Assembly (NCBI RefSeq): GCF_001279695.1
Contig: NZ_LGDD01000290.1
Span: 1 to 64,000, forward strand
Source: Streptomyces sp. WM6378
GTDB taxonomy: Bacteria > Actinomycetota > Actinomycetes > Streptomycetales > Streptomycetaceae
DNA length: 64,000 bases
Direction of reading: 5' to 3'
Under the pieces are notes generated by a model. The model was given only the letters and a program-made list of their open reading frames with translations, did no database searches and was not told the DNA's origin. This document shows, in pieces, positions 1-9,028 of this stretch (positions are counted from its first letter, which is position 1; every line of letters starts with the position of its first letter). A program made the translations under genes and the position numbers.

Positions 1-228
1 GCTCGACACACCCGGCAACGTCCCGGCAGGCGCCCGGATCTCCGCCGGAAAGTTCGGCAACGTCGACAAATCATTGCCGAACGACGCCGTCTCCGACGTA
101 AACCGATCCCCGGTGAGCTGCATACCATCACCCGAATCACCCGCAAAACGAATGATCACACGATCGAGACGCCGGACTTCTTTTTCGTACGCCCCCGTCA
201 CACCGGGGGCAATGGTTTCCACGGACAT
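1..228 (-). CDS. 2-oxoacid:ferredoxin oxidoreductase alpha subunit, N-terminal part
   Basis: Only the first 76 codons are in the window; the gene runs off the left edge. The reverse-strand translation starts [10 protein letters not shown] and continues with [20 protein letters not shown] and [14 protein letters not shown], which I recognise as the gamma-domain start of the alpha subunit of 2-oxoglutarate/2-oxoacid:ferredoxin oxidoreductase. The enzyme decarboxylates a 2-oxoacid to an acyl-CoA and reduces ferredoxin. A GGAG ribosome site lies about 11 bases before the ATG. It is a primary-metabolism gene and sets the left border of the cluster. It is divergent from the GtrA-like gene across about 480 bases. 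Confidence 0.88.
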   Translation of the reverse strand, partial: MSVETIAPGVTGAYEKEVRRLDRVIIRFAGDSGDGMQLTGDRFTSETASFGNDLSTLPNFPAEIRAPAGTLPGVSS

Positions 229-710
229 AGGTGTATCGGCTCCTGTCGGTGCTGTTCCGCGTGCGCAGGCGGACACTTCGGCGGACACGCGTTGCGGTGC
301 ACACGCGTTGCGGTGCGGGGGTCGTACGCCTCCCAGGAGCCTATGCACTGACCGGTAGAGAGGCGCTTGTGCCGCGACCCAGCCGCAGCTTGAGCAGGCG
401 GGTGAATGGGGTCGAATGGCTCCGGCCCGATGCCGCCGCTTCACGTCGTCGCCCTGCCGGATCCCGTCCGCGGCAGAGCATTCACCTTCACTTCATTGCA
501 ACGACGAGAGGGGAGATCATTGCGTTATTTTCAAAACCATTGCAACGATTTCAGGCCGTCCACCTGCGCCAATGAACGCAGTGCGCAACAAGCATGTTGC
601 CAACCACATGAATGCAACGTAGCGTTTCCATCATCAGAAACGATGGATCGAGAGCCTCGCACATCGGGAGGCGCGCGTTTCGCGGAGTGAGCGATCGAGG
701 GGGCCGGATC
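229..710. other. Intergenic region between the oxidoreductase gene and the GtrA-like gene
   Basis: No convincing gene is present; the short frames here lack codon bias or homology that I recognise. The part from about 480 to 640 is clearly lower in GC than its surroundings and holds repeated GCAAC-type elements, so it is the likely promoter/operator region for one or both divergent genes. Confidence 0.6.
494..548. repeat. Pair of 11-bp direct repeats CATTGCAACGA, 44 bp apart
   Basis: CATTGCAACGA occurs at 494-504 and again at 538-548, exactly 44 bases apart, about four helical turns. Related elements follow: an inverted pair GCAAC-N6-GTTGC at 587-602 and AATGCAACGT at 611-620. This spacing is typical of an operator for a dimeric or oligomeric regulator. 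The regulator is unknown. Confidence 0.45.
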
Positions 711-1745
711 ATGGAGACAGCGCAGAGCCAACCGCAGGCGGCATCCGGCGCCTTCGCCGCGTTCGCCCGCTTCGTGCTCTGCGGCGGCGGAGTGGGGCTC
801 GCCTCCAGCTTCGCCGTGGCGAGCCTCGCCTCGTGGATGCCCTGGAGCCTGGCCAACGCCCTGATCACCGTACTGTCCACGCTCCTCGCCACCGAGCTGC
901 ACGCCCGCTTCACCTTCGGCTCGGGCGGGCGCGCGACCTGGCGCCAGCATGCGCAGTCGGCCGGGTCAGCGGCGGCCGCGTACGTGGTGACCTGCGTCGC
1001 GATGATGGTGCTGCAGCAGTTGGTGGCGGCGCCCGGTGCGGTACTTGAGCAGGTCGTCTACCTGTCCTCCTCCGCCTTCGCGGGCCTCGCGCGGTTCGCG
1101 GTGCTGCGCCTCGTCGTCTTCGCGCGGAACCGCTCGCAGGCCGTCGACACCGTCCGGCCCGCGCCCGCTTCGTCACCCGCTGCCTCGCCCGCTGCCTCGA
1201 CCGCGTTCTCGCCGGTGCCCTCGACCACCGTGCATGTCCCGGCACAGGCCATCGTCAAGTGGCCTGCTGCGGGCGGCAGTCGGGGTGTTCAAGTGTCCAG
1301 CGCCGGGTGCGGCCCGGTTGGCTACGCTCGGCAGGCTGGGGAGGTCGGCCGGCGCCGGGGCGCCGCCCGCCCCGGCGAGGCGGGCTGCCCCGAACGACCG
1401 CAGCGCTGTCATCGATGCGCTCGAACTGCCGGTCCGAATCGGGCAGTTGACCGGTCAGACCGGGGCCCGGGGGCCGGGCGGCCGGCACAGACGAAGGGAC
1501 ACACCAACAGTGAACAGCACTTGGTTCCGGCGCTACACCACGGCCGCGGGGGACGGGCCGAGGCTCGTGTGCTTCCCGCACGCGGGGGGCTCCGCCACGG
1601 CGTACACACACCTGTCGCACACACTGCCCGCCGAGTTCGACGTACTGGCCGTGCAGTACCCGGGGCGTCAGGACCGGTACCAGGAGGCGCCGTTCACGTC
1701 CCTGACGTCGCTCGTCGAGGCGGTGGCCGAGCAGCTGGCCCCTGA
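711..1745 (+). CDS. GtrA-like four-helix membrane protein with an odd open C-terminal extension
   Basis: From the ATG at 711 (GAGGGGG ribosome site) the first 150 or so residues form four hydrophobic helices, at roughly residues 13-35, 40-60, 80-102 and 112-138. This fits the GtrA-like family, whose members help move polyprenyl-linked sugars or related lipids. After about position 1140 the protein becomes Ala/Ser/Pro/Arg-rich with no domain I recognise, and the frame stays open to 1745. It therefore overlaps the start of the next gene by 236 bases. Such an overlap is not credible for two independent proteins, so the true end is doubtful: a frameshift, a sequence error or a long spurious tail are all possible. 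The role in this cluster is unknown. Confidence 0.55.
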   Translation: METAQSQPQAASGAFAAFARFVLCGGGVGLASSFAVASLASWMPWSLANALITVLSTLLATELHARFTFGSGGRATWRQHAQSAGSAAAAYVVTCVAMMVLQQLVAAPGAVLEQVVYLSSSAFAGLARFAVLRLVVFARNRSQAVDTVRPAPASSPAASPAASTAFSPVPSTTVHVPAQAIVKWPAAGGSRGVQVSSAGCGPVGYARQAGEVGRRRGAARPGEAGCPERPQRCHRCARTAGPNRAVDRSDRGPGAGRPAQTKGHTNSEQHLVPALHHGRGGRAEARVLPARGGLRHGVHTPVAHTARRVRRTGRAVPGASGPVPGGAVHVPDVARRGGGRAAGP

Positions 1746-2271
1746 GCTCGCCGCGGACCCCGGACGGCCGTACGCCCTGTTCGGCCACAGCATGGGCGCG
1801 CTCGTCGCGTTCGAGACGGCCCGGCTGCTCGCCGAGACCGAACTGCCCGGCCCCATAAGGCTGTTCCTCTCCGGCCGGGGCGCCCCGGACATCCACGACA
1901 CCACCGGTTACGACCTCTACGACGACGCCGATGTGCTGGCCGACGTGCGCAAGCTGGGCGGCACCGATCAGGCCATGCTGGAAAACCCCGATGTCCTGGA
2001 GATGGTGCTGCCCGGGCTGCGAGCGGACTACAAGGCCCTCGGCACCTACCGCTGGCGCGGGGGCGAGCCGCTCGCCACTCCGGTGACCGCCCTGGTCGGG
2101 GACAGCGACCCGATGGTGACGGTCCAGGAGGCTCGGACCTGGCGGCGGCACACCACGGGCGACTTCGCCCTGAAGGTCTTCTCCGGCGGCCACTTCTACC
2201 TCGCCGACCACCTCGACGACATCGCCGCGACCATCACCGACGGGCTCCTCGTCGGCGCCGCCGCTTCCTGA
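1510..2271 (+). CDS. Type II thioesterase (editing)
   Basis: A 253-residue alpha/beta hydrolase of the type II thioesterase family found beside PKS and NRPS clusters. These proteins remove stalled acyl or aminoacyl groups from carrier proteins. The nucleophile motif is GHSMG at about residues 94-98 (LFGHSMGALVAF), the N-terminal signature is CFPHAGGSA, and the C-terminal catalytic His lies in GGHFYLADH. I chose the GTG at 1510 because GAAGGGA precedes it by about 10 bases and the family motif begins soon after. It is convergent with the 3-hydroxyacyl-CoA dehydrogenase gene, separated by a hairpin. It is one of four such proteins in the cluster. Confidence 0.9.
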   Translation: MNSTWFRRYTTAAGDGPRLVCFPHAGGSATAYTHLSHTLPAEFDVLAVQYPGRQDRYQEAPFTSLTSLVEAVAEQLAPELAADPGRPYALFGHSMGALVAFETARLLAETELPGPIRLFLSGRGAPDIHDTTGYDLYDDADVLADVRKLGGTDQAMLENPDVLEMVLPGLRADYKALGTYRWRGGEPLATPVTALVGDSDPMVTVQEARTWRRHTTGDFALKVFSGGHFYLADHLDDIAATITDGLLVGAAAS

Positions 2272-2293
2272 CCGGCCGCCCGGAAAACCCGAA

Positions 2294-2327
2294 CCGCGGC
2301 GACACGGACTGCTCCGTGCCGCCGCGG
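2294..2327. terminator. Hairpin terminator between convergent genes
   Basis: A 15-bp stem (2294-2308 with 2313-2327, one mismatch) with a CTGC loop sits in the 64-base gap between the convergent thioesterase and dehydrogenase genes. It probably ends transcription from both sides. Confidence 0.6.
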
Positions 2328-2335
2328 CGGGGTCG

Positions 2336-3220
2336 TCAGGCGTACGCGTAGAAACCGCGGCCGGACTTCTTGCCCAGCAGGCCGCCCTCGACCATGCGCA
2401 GCAGCAGCGGCGAAGGCGCGTACAGCGGTTCCTTGAACTCCTCGTACATGGCCTGGGCGATGGACACGGTGGTGTCCAGGCCGATCAGGTCGGCAAGCCG
2501 CAGCGGGCCCATCGGGTGCGAACAGCCCTGCACCATGGCCTGGTCGACGACCTCGGCGGTGGCCAGGCCCGACTCGACCATCCGGACCGCGGACAGCAGG
2601 TAGGGGAACAGCAGCGCGTTGACGAGGAAGCCCGCGCGGTCCGGCGAGGCGACCGGCTTCTTGCCCAGGACGTCGCGGACGAAGACCAGCGCCCGCGCGC
2701 TCACCGCTTCGTCCGTGAGCACCGAGTCGACGAGCTCGACGAGCGGCAGCGCCGGCACCGGGTTGAAGAAGTGCATGCCGAGCACGTGGCCGGGGCGCCC
2801 GGTCGCGGCGGCCAGCCGTACGACCGGGATGGAGGACGTGTTGGTCGCCAGGATCGCGTCCGGGTCCTCGATGATCTTGTCGAGGGTGGCGAACAGGTCC
2901 AGCTTGATCTGCTCGTCCTCCTTGACCGCCTCGATCACGAGCTGACGGTCCGCCAGTTCTCCGAGGTCATGGGTGAACGACACCCGGGCGAGGGCCGCGT
3001 CGCGTTCCAGCTCGGTCAGTTTGCCCTTGGCCACGCCCCGGTCGAGGGACGCGGCCAGCCGCTGCGGCGCCGTCACGAGGGACGACTCGGAGAACACCGC
3101 GACCGTCACGTTCAGCCCGGCCTTGGCGCACAGTTCGGCGATGCCGGTGCCCATGATGCCGCTGCCGACGACACCCACCCGGTCGATGCCGGTACCGGTG
3201 CTCTGCGTGGACGTGGTCAT
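2336..3220 (-). CDS. 3-hydroxyacyl-CoA (3-hydroxybutyryl-CoA-type) dehydrogenase
   Basis: This is a 294-residue protein of normal length for the short 3-hydroxybutyryl-CoA dehydrogenase family. The N-terminal Rossmann motif VGVVGSGIMGTGIAELCAKAG-type fold starts near residue 14. The ATNTSSIP stretch, the catalytic His in GMHFFNPVP and the C-terminal GLLGKKSGRGFY are all present. It should reduce a 3-ketoacyl thioester to the 3-hydroxyacyl thioester with NAD(P)H. Its ATG overlaps the stop of the KAS III gene by 4 bases, so the two are translationally coupled. With KAS III and CCR it forms a cassette known from branched alkylmalonyl-CoA pathways (hygrocin/ansalactam/polyoxypeptin type). No enoyl-CoA hydratase is encoded here; that step probably comes from primary metabolism. 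Confidence 0.92.
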   Translation of the reverse strand: MTTSTQSTGTGIDRVGVVGSGIMGTGIAELCAKAGLNVTVAVFSESSLVTAPQRLAASLDRGVAKGKLTELERDAALARVSFTHDLGELADRQLVIEAVKEDEQIKLDLFATLDKIIEDPDAILATNTSSIPVVRLAAATGRPGHVLGMHFFNPVPALPLVELVDSVLTDEAVSARALVFVRDVLGKKPVASPDRAGFLVNALLFPYLLSAVRMVESGLATAEVVDQAMVQGCSHPMGPLRLADLIGLDTTVSIAQAMYEEFKEPLYAPSPLLLRMVEGGLLGKKSGRGFYAYA

Positions 3221-4206
3221 GCGTGGGCTCCCCAGGTCAGAAGTGACGCTCCGATCGACATGCCGCCGCCGAACCCGGCGAGCAGCACCAGGTCCCCCGG
3301 CTCCAGCGCTCCCGTGCGGTTGGCCTCGTCGAGTGCGATGGGCACCGAGGCACTGCCGACGTTTCCGTACTTGATCAGCGTGCGGTGCGTCTGTGCGGCG
3401 CCGAGGCCCGTACGCTCGACGACCTCGCCGAGCATCACGCCGTTGGCCTGGTGGGGTACGAAGTGGTCGACCGCGGCGATGTCCACCCCGGCCTTGCGGG
3501 TCAGCGCGAGCAGCGCCGGCGGCACGTGCTCGGCGACGAAGTCCCGTACCCCGCGGCCGTCCATCTTGAAGAAGTGGCCGCCCTCGGCGACGGTGGCCGC
3601 CGACGCCGGATTGCGGCTGCCGCCCGCCTCGACCCGGATCAGGTGATGGGCGTCGCCGCGGCTGGTCAGGTCGTTGGCGATGATTCCGTACGGCTCCGGC
3701 ACCGCGCCGACGACCGCGGCTCCGGCGCCGTCGGCGAACAGGATCGCCGTCCTGTGGTCGGTGAAGTCCAGGATCCGCGAGTACACGTCCGCCCCGATCA
3801 CCAGGACCCGGGCGTCGGGCCGCACGGTGACCAGGCTGTGGGCCAGCGTCAGCGCGTAGACGAAGCCGCTGCACACGACGTTGACGTCGAAGCAGGCCGC
3901 GCCGTAGGCGCCGAGACCGTGCTGCACCAGATACGAGGTGGGCGGCTGCGGGAAGTCGCCGGTGGAGGTCGAGACGATGATGTAGTCGATCTGCTCCGCG
4001 GTCAGTTCCGCCTGCGCCAGCGCCCGTTCGGCGGCCTTCACCGCGAGGTCGGAGGTGGCCTCGTGCGGGGCTGCGTAGCGCCGCGAGCGGATCTGCGTCT
4101 TGCGCTCGATCCACTCCGCGGTGACGCCGACGCGCTCGGCGACCTCCTCGTTGCCCACCTCGTCCTTGGGCAGGTAGGAGCCGGTGGAGAGGATGCCGAT
4201 GCCCAT
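3217..4206 (-). CDS. Ketoacyl-ACP synthase III (FabH-like) for the extender/starter pathway
   Basis: A 329-residue KAS III homologue. The catalytic triad is visible: Cys112 in VVCSGFVYAL, His in HFVPHQANGVM and Asn in KYGNVGSASVP. It should condense a short acyl-CoA, such as a branched acyl-CoA from Leu, Ile or Val breakdown, with malonyl-ACP to give a 3-ketoacyl thioester. The next gene reduces this, and CCR finally turns the product into an alkylmalonyl-CoA. One base separates it from the upstream CCR stop codon, and it overlaps the downstream dehydrogenase by 4 bases, so the three genes are one coupled unit. The substrate cannot be read from the sequence. A dedicated KAS III argues for something other than simple ethylmalonyl-CoA. 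Confidence 0.92.
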   Translation of the reverse strand: MGIGILSTGSYLPKDEVGNEEVAERVGVTAEWIERKTQIRSRRYAAPHEATSDLAVKAAERALAQAELTAEQIDYIIVSTSTGDFPQPPTSYLVQHGLGAYGAACFDVNVVCSGFVYALTLAHSLVTVRPDARVLVIGADVYSRILDFTDHRTAILFADGAGAAVVGAVPEPYGIIANDLTSRGDAHHLIRVEAGGSRNPASAATVAEGGHFFKMDGRGVRDFVAEHVPPALLALTRKAGVDIAAVDHFVPHQANGVMLGEVVERTGLGAAQTHRTLIKYGNVGSASVPIALDEANRTGALEPGDLVLLAGFGGGMSIGASLLTWGAHA

Positions 4207-4207
4207 G

Positions 4208-5563
4208 TCAGGACACCTCGGCGGCGGGGAGAGCGGAGCCGCGCAGCGGGTTGAGCCGCGCCGCGCCGATCTTCTCCCGCAGTGCGGGGTCGGTGACGCC
4301 GAGCCCTTCCTCGGGGGCCAGGCAGAGCACGCCGACCTTGCCGATGTGCCTGTTCTGCTGGACCAGCCGGGCGGCCTCGCCCACTTCCTTGAGCGGGAAC
4401 ACCTCGGAAAGGACGGGCGAGAGGTGGCCGAGCCGGAAGAGCCGGTTGCACTCGGCCTGCTCCTGGAGGTTCGCCGCGTGGCTGCCCACGATGCGCTTGA
4501 GGTTCATCCAGAGGTAGCGGTTGTCGAAGTGGTGGTCGTAGCCGGTGCTCGACCCGCAGGTGACGACCACTCCGCCCTTGCGCACGACGAACACGGAGAT
4601 CCCGAAGGTCGCCCGGCCGACGTAGTCGAACACGACGTGCGGGTCCTCGCCGACCTGCCGCCGGATCTCCCGGCCGAGCCGCTTGCCCAGCTCGATCGTC
4701 CGCTCCGGGGTGAGCGCGGCGTCCCCGCCCATGCCGATGTCGTTGCGGTTGATCACGACGTCGCAGCCGAGCCGGCGCAGCGCCTCGGCCTTGTGCTCGG
4801 AGCTGACCACACCGACGGCGATGCCGCCCGCGTTCTTCACCATCTGCACCGCGAACGCGCCGAGTCCGCCCGTCGCGCCCCAGATGAGCACCACGTCGCC
4901 CTGCTTGATCCGCGCGCCGTTGTCACTGACGAGCATCCGGTACGAGGTCGCCGCGGTGAGCAGGACGCCCGCCGACTCCTCCCAGGTCAGGTGCGCCGGC
5001 TTGGGCAGGAGCTGGCTGGCGCGGACCACCGAGTAGTGGGCGAGCCCGCCGAAGTTCGTCTCGTAGCCCCAGATCCGCTGTCCCGCTCCGAGCATCGCGT
5101 CGGCGTGGGTCGCCGGCTCCTGCTCGTCGACCTGGACGCAGCTGGCGACGACGTGGTCGCCCACCTTCCAGTGCCGCACGCCGGAGCCGACACGCACGAC
5201 GACGCCGGACGCGTCCGACCCCACCACCTGGTGCGGCAGATCGTGCCGGGCAGCGTAACCGCCCTCCTTGGCGTAGCGCTTGAGGAACTCGAACGTGGGC
5301 ACCGGCTCGAACGTCGCCGACCACACGGTGTTGTAGTTGATGGAGCTCGCCATGACGGCGACGACCACCTCGTCCGGCGCGATGTCCGGCATGGGGACCC
5401 GCCCGACGTGCAACGACTTGCGGACGTCCTTGTCCGCCACGCCGTTGAACATGCCGACGTCGCAAGCCATCAGGTGCGCGGCCTCGTAGTCCGGTGGAAG
5501 TTCGTGTCTTTCGAGCTCGTCCGGGCCGGCCCCACCCAGCAGGGCCTCGGTCAATGAATCCAT
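4208..5563 (-). CDS. ccr: Crotonyl-CoA carboxylase/reductase family (alkylmalonyl-CoA synthase)
   Basis: A 451-residue medium-chain dehydrogenase of the CCR family, which reductively carboxylates 2-enoyl-CoA with NADPH and CO2 to alkylmalonyl-CoA. Family signatures present are SSINYNTVW, HQVVGSDASG, the NADPH fold WGATGGLGAFAVQM, DNRYLWMNLKRIVGSH and the C-terminal KVGVLCLAPEEGLGV. Of the residues reported to hold CO2 in primary CCRs, Asn (SINYN), Glu (WGYETNFGG) and His (GYDHHFDNR) are kept. The usual Phe before that Glu is Tyr here. I prefer the start at 5563 (GGGAG about 8 bases upstream); an in-frame ATG at 5590 has no ribosome site. It lies 55 bases after the NRPS C-A-PCP gene and is the first gene of the alkylmalonyl cassette. 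Confidence 0.93.
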   Translation of the reverse strand: MDSLTEALLGGAGPDELERHELPPDYEAAHLMACDVGMFNGVADKDVRKSLHVGRVPMPDIAPDEVVVAVMASSINYNTVWSATFEPVPTFEFLKRYAKEGGYAARHDLPHQVVGSDASGVVVRVGSGVRHWKVGDHVVASCVQVDEQEPATHADAMLGAGQRIWGYETNFGGLAHYSVVRASQLLPKPAHLTWEESAGVLLTAATSYRMLVSDNGARIKQGDVVLIWGATGGLGAFAVQMVKNAGGIAVGVVSSEHKAEALRRLGCDVVINRNDIGMGGDAALTPERTIELGKRLGREIRRQVGEDPHVVFDYVGRATFGISVFVVRKGGVVVTCGSSTGYDHHFDNRYLWMNLKRIVGSHAANLQEQAECNRLFRLGHLSPVLSEVFPLKEVGEAARLVQQNRHIGKVGVLCLAPEEGLGVTDPALREKIGAARLNPLRGSALPAAEVS

Positions 5564-5618
5564 GATTCCGTTACTCCCTTGAGTGGCCAAACTCCGCGGT
5601 CGGTCGAGGGGACGGCGG

Positions 5619-8600
5619 TCAGAGGACCGCGCCCTGCCTCGTCCTCCGGCTCAGAGTCGGCCTGCTGGACTGGGCGAGGTCCTTCCACATGTCCGACAGA
5701 CCGGTGATGGTGCGGGCCGCGAACAGGCGGCGGATCGACACCTCCTGCTTCAGCTCCGCCCGGATCAGGCCGACCAGCCGGATCGCCCGCAGCGAGTTGC
5801 CACCGAGGTCGAAGAAGTCCTCGTCGATGCCCACCCGGTCCAGTTCGAGCACGTCGGCGAAGGCCGCGGCCAAGATCCGCTCGGTGTCGTTGCGCGGCGC
5901 CCGGTACTTGCCGTCGTCGAACTCGGGCTGCGGCAGCGCGGCCCGGTCCACCCGGCCGTCGGCCGTCAGCGGCAGACGTTCCAGGACGGTGAACAGCGTC
6001 GGCACCATGGACTCCGGCAGCCATCCCGCGGCGAACCGGCGCAGTTCGTCACCGGAGACGGTCCGGCCGGCCACCGGGACCACGTAGGCCACAAGGCGCT
6101 GCTGCCCGGAGCCGTCCGTGCGGACGGCCACCACCGACTGGGCCAGGCCCGTGTGTTCGGCCAGCACCTCCTCGACCTCGGCCAACTCGACGCGTACGCC
6201 CCGGACATCGACCTGGGCGTCGGCACGGCCGACGTATTCGAGCCGGCCGCCGGTGCCCCAGCGCACCCGGTCTCCGGTGCGGTACATGAGCCCGCCGGCC
6301 GCGCCGAACGGGGAGGGCACGAAGCGCTCGGCGGTCCGTCCGGGCCGGCCGAGGTAGCCGCGCGCCACGCCGGGCCCGGCCACGTACAGCTCGCCGGTCA
6401 CGCCGACGGGGACCGGCGCGAGGCCGGGGCCCAGCACGTGGAGGGTGGTGTTGGCCACGGGGTGGCCGATCGCGCCCGCGTGGCGGACCGGTTCGTCGAC
6501 GGCCAGGCGGTGGCGGGCGGCGAACCCGGTGGTCTCGGTGGCACCGTGGCCGTTGACGATGGTCAGGTCGGGGCAGGCCTCGCGCACGCGGCGCAGTGCG
6601 GCCGCGGGCACGCGGTCCCCGCCGGTCCACACCTCGCGCAGCCCGGCGAGGCGCTCGGGGTGTGCGGCCGCGATCGTCGAGAACAGGCCGGCGGGCAGCC
6701 ACACGGTGGAGATGTCGTGTGCGGCGCGCGCCTGGGCCAGTGCGTCGGCGTCCAGCTCTCCCGGCGGGGCGACGACGACGTGGCCGCCGCCGAGCAGGGG
6801 CACCCACACGTCGAGGGCGAACGCGTCGCAGGTGTGCGGCGCGTGCCACAGCACGGTGCTGTGACCGGCCTGCCCGTGGCCGTCCGTTACGGCCTGCGCC
6901 ATGTTGCGGTGGGTGACGGCCACGGCCGTGTCCGCACCGGCCGGTCCGGAGCCGTACAGCACGGCAAGCAGGTTGTCCGGGTGCGAGGGGAGCGGTGCCT
7001 GCGGCACTCCCTCGCTGTCGCCGTCGGCGCTCTCGGCGTAGAGGTCGTCGAACACGAGGGTGGGAACGCCGAGGTCCGCGGAGAGTGTTCGGGCGGTCGC
7101 CGCGTCGGTGAGCAGGGCGCGCGCCGCGGCGTCGCCGAGCTGCGAGGTGATGCGCTGCGCCGGGGCCGCCGGGTCGATCGAAAGGTAGGCTCCGCCCGCC
7201 TTGACCACGCCGAGCAGGGCGACGGCGAGGTCCACGGAGCGGGGCATGGCCACCGCCACGACCGTCTCGGGTCCGATGTCGCGCCGGCGCAGGGCCTGGG
7301 CGAGACGGCTGGAGCGCTCGTCCAGCTCCCGGTAGGAGAGGGCCACGTCGCCGGAGGTCAGCGCGACGGCGTCGGGCTTGCGCGCCACCTGGCGGGCGAA
7401 GAGTTCCGCGACGGTCAAGGCCGGCACCGGCGCGTCCGTGTCGTCGGCCAGCGTCGCCACCTGGTCCGGCTCGGCGGCGCCCACCACGTCCAGGGCGCCG
7501 ACCGGCTGTTCGCCGGCGGCCACCACCGCACGGATGTGGGCGATCAACTCCTCGCCGATGAAGCGCAGTTCGGCCCGGTGGTAGAGGCTCGCGGGGGCGT
7601 CGAGCCGGATGTAGAGGTCGCTGTCGGCGCTGCCGTCGGTGTAGACGCCGATCGACAGTTCCTCGAAGGTGCCGGTCGTCGCGCCGGAGTAGCGTGCCGG
7701 GCTGTCGGCGAAGTGGAGCTGCTCGGCGAACTCGACGACGTTGACGACGGCACCGAAGCTGCCGCGGCCGCTCAGGGCGGTGCCGCTCGCACGCTGGATG
7801 TCGGAGTAGTGGCAGGCGGCGTGGCCGAGGACCTCGTACGTCTCGTCGACGAGGGTGTCGGCGAACTCGGTGAACGTCGCGCCCAGCGGCACCCGTACGC
7901 GCACCGGCACCACGTTGACGGCCAGGCCGGGCGTGCGGCTCGCCACGCCGACGCGGTTGCTCACGGCCAGCGAGAGGAGGAACTCGGGCCGGTCGCAGCG
8001 GTGCCGGAAGAACACGGCGGCGGCCGCGGTCAGCAGCTGCGACATCCACAGGCCCAGGGCCTGCGCGGTGTCGGTCCACTCGTCCGCCTCGGCGCGCTCG
8101 ACGGTCAGGGTGCGGCTCACCATGCCGATGGTCTCGGCCACCTCCGACCAGCGGTCGGCGCTGCTCAGGGGCTCGCTGAGGGCGGCTCGCTGGTCGTCGG
8201 ACAGGGCCACGCGGGGAACCTGCGCGGGCGCGGGCGCATCGCGCAGGTAGGCGCTCCAGAAGGCGGTGTCCTCGGTGAACTTCGGGGAGGCGAGGTACTC
8301 GACGGCCTCGGCCGCGAACGACTCGGTGTCCCACGGGTACGCCATCTCTGGCACCTGCTCGCCGCGCACCAGCGCCGTGTACACCTCGGCGAGGCGGCGC
8401 GACAGCAGGCCGCCCGCGCCGAATCCGTCCGATATGAGGTGGTGGTAGGCGATCACCAGGAGGGAGCGGGTGGGCGCGAGCTTGACGACGCCCAGGCGGA
8501 ACAGCAGGTCCCGAGCCAGGTCGAAGGGCTGCCGCACCAGGTCGGCCAGCGCGTCGCGGGCCGCCTGCTCGGGGTCGACCTCGGCGCTGAGGTCCAGGGA

Positions 8601-8840
8601 GAACGGCCGCCAGTCGCCCAACTCCCTTGGAACCAGGCGCAGTCCGCTGCCGTCGTCGACGAAGTTGACGCGCAGCACCTCCGCCTCGCCCATCACGTGC
8701 AGGAACGCGGCTTCCACGACCGCCGCGTCCAGCTCACCGTCCACATCCCACATGGTCAGCGCGTGGTTCGGCGTGTCAGGAGCCATTTCCTGCGCCCGCC
8801 ACATGCCCTTATGCGCAGACGACGCACCGAACGAAGACAC
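5619..8840 (-). CDS. NRPS module C-A-PCP with a degenerate, probably inactive A domain (peptide module 1)
   Basis: A 1073-residue single module. The C domain (about 1-430) has the active HHLISDG motif at residues 133-139. The A domain (about 460-940) is eroded. Core A3 reads [17 protein letters not shown] instead of the glycine-rich loop with PKG; the substrate-anchoring Asp of A4 is replaced (CDAFALDVW); A5 is NGHGATE; and the catalytic Lys of A10 is Arg (ADGRVDR). The PCP is intact (DLGGNSL, Ser about 1016). It should accept the acyl chain from the last PKS and condense it with an amino acid loaded in trans. The GTG at 8840 has GAGGGG nine bases upstream; an ATG at 8900 also exists. The C-terminal tail [11 protein letters not shown] resembles the tails of the other upstream NRPSs. 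It follows the last PKS by 188 bases, with a LmbU-like box between them. Confidence 0.93.
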   Translation of the reverse strand: MSSFGASSAHKGMWRAQEMAPDTPNHALTMWDVDGELDAAVVEAAFLHVMGEAEVLRVNFVDDGSGLRLVPRELGDWRPFSLDLSAEVDPEQAARDALADLVRQPFDLARDLLFRLGVVKLAPTRSLLVIAYHHLISDGFGAGGLLSRRLAEVYTALVRGEQVPEMAYPWDTESFAAEAVEYLASPKFTEDTAFWSAYLRDAPAPAQVPRVALSDDQRAALSEPLSSADRWSEVAETIGMVSRTLTVERAEADEWTDTAQALGLWMSQLLTAAAAVFFRHRCDRPEFLLSLAVSNRVGVASRTPGLAVNVVPVRVRVPLGATFTEFADTLVDETYEVLGHAACHYSDIQRASGTALSGRGSFGAVVNVVEFAEQLHFADSPARYSGATTGTFEELSIGVYTDGSADSDLYIRLDAPASLYHRAELRFIGEELIAHIRAVVAAGEQPVGALDVVGAAEPDQVATLADDTDAPVPALTVAELFARQVARKPDAVALTSGDVALSYRELDERSSRLAQALRRRDIGPETVVAVAMPRSVDLAVALLGVVKAGGAYLSIDPAAPAQRITSQLGDAAARALLTDAATARTLSADLGVPTLVFDDLYAESADGDSEGVPQAPLPSHPDNLLAVLYGSGPAGADTAVAVTHRNMAQAVTDGHGQAGHSTVLWHAPHTCDAFALDVWVPLLGGGHVVVAPPGELDADALAQARAAHDISTVWLPAGLFSTIAAAHPERLAGLREVWTGGDRVPAAALRRVREACPDLTIVNGHGATETTGFAARHRLAVDEPVRHAGAIGHPVANTTLHVLGPGLAPVPVGVTGELYVAGPGVARGYLGRPGRTAERFVPSPFGAAGGLMYRTGDRVRWGTGGRLEYVGRADAQVDVRGVRVELAEVEEVLAEHTGLAQSVVAVRTDGSGQQRLVAYVVPVAGRTVSGDELRRFAAGWLPESMVPTLFTVLERLPLTADGRVDRAALPQPEFDDGKYRAPRNDTERILAAAFADVLELDRVGIDEDFFDLGGNSLRAIRLVGLIRAELKQEVSIRRLFAARTITGLSDMWKDLAQSSRPTLSRRTRQGAVL

Positions 8841-8973
8841 ACAGATCAACCCCTCAACAAACAGGCCCGAGAATCGGAGGAATTCGCAGATCACCCCCAC
8901 CTTCAGGGAAGTGGGTCAGCCCTTCAAGGCACCTTGGACGCCGGGCGGGACAGGCCGCGGTCGCGCTTGCGGT

Positions 8974-8989
8974 GTCCCGCCGGCGGGAC
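8974..8989. promoter_or_regulatory. Palindrome GTCCCGCCGGCGGGAC, LmbU-box-like
   Basis: A perfect 16-bp palindrome in the 188-base gap upstream of the NRPS C-A-PCP gene. Its centre CGCCGGCG matches the centre of CTCGCCGGCGAG, the recognition sequence I recall for the lincomycin regulator LmbU. It probably marks a promoter for the NRPS-ccr-KAS III-dehydrogenase transcript. Confidence 0.55.
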
Positions 8990-9028
8990 GGTCCTGCGGC
9001 GCCCGAGTGCGCGCGCAGCACGGTCGGT

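Noticed and set aside
2336..4114. A 592-codon open frame joining the dehydrogenase to upstream sequence
   Set aside because: The upstream 300 residues are Arg/Gly-rich antisense-type noise lying over the KAS III gene; the dehydrogenase has a clear ATG at 3220.
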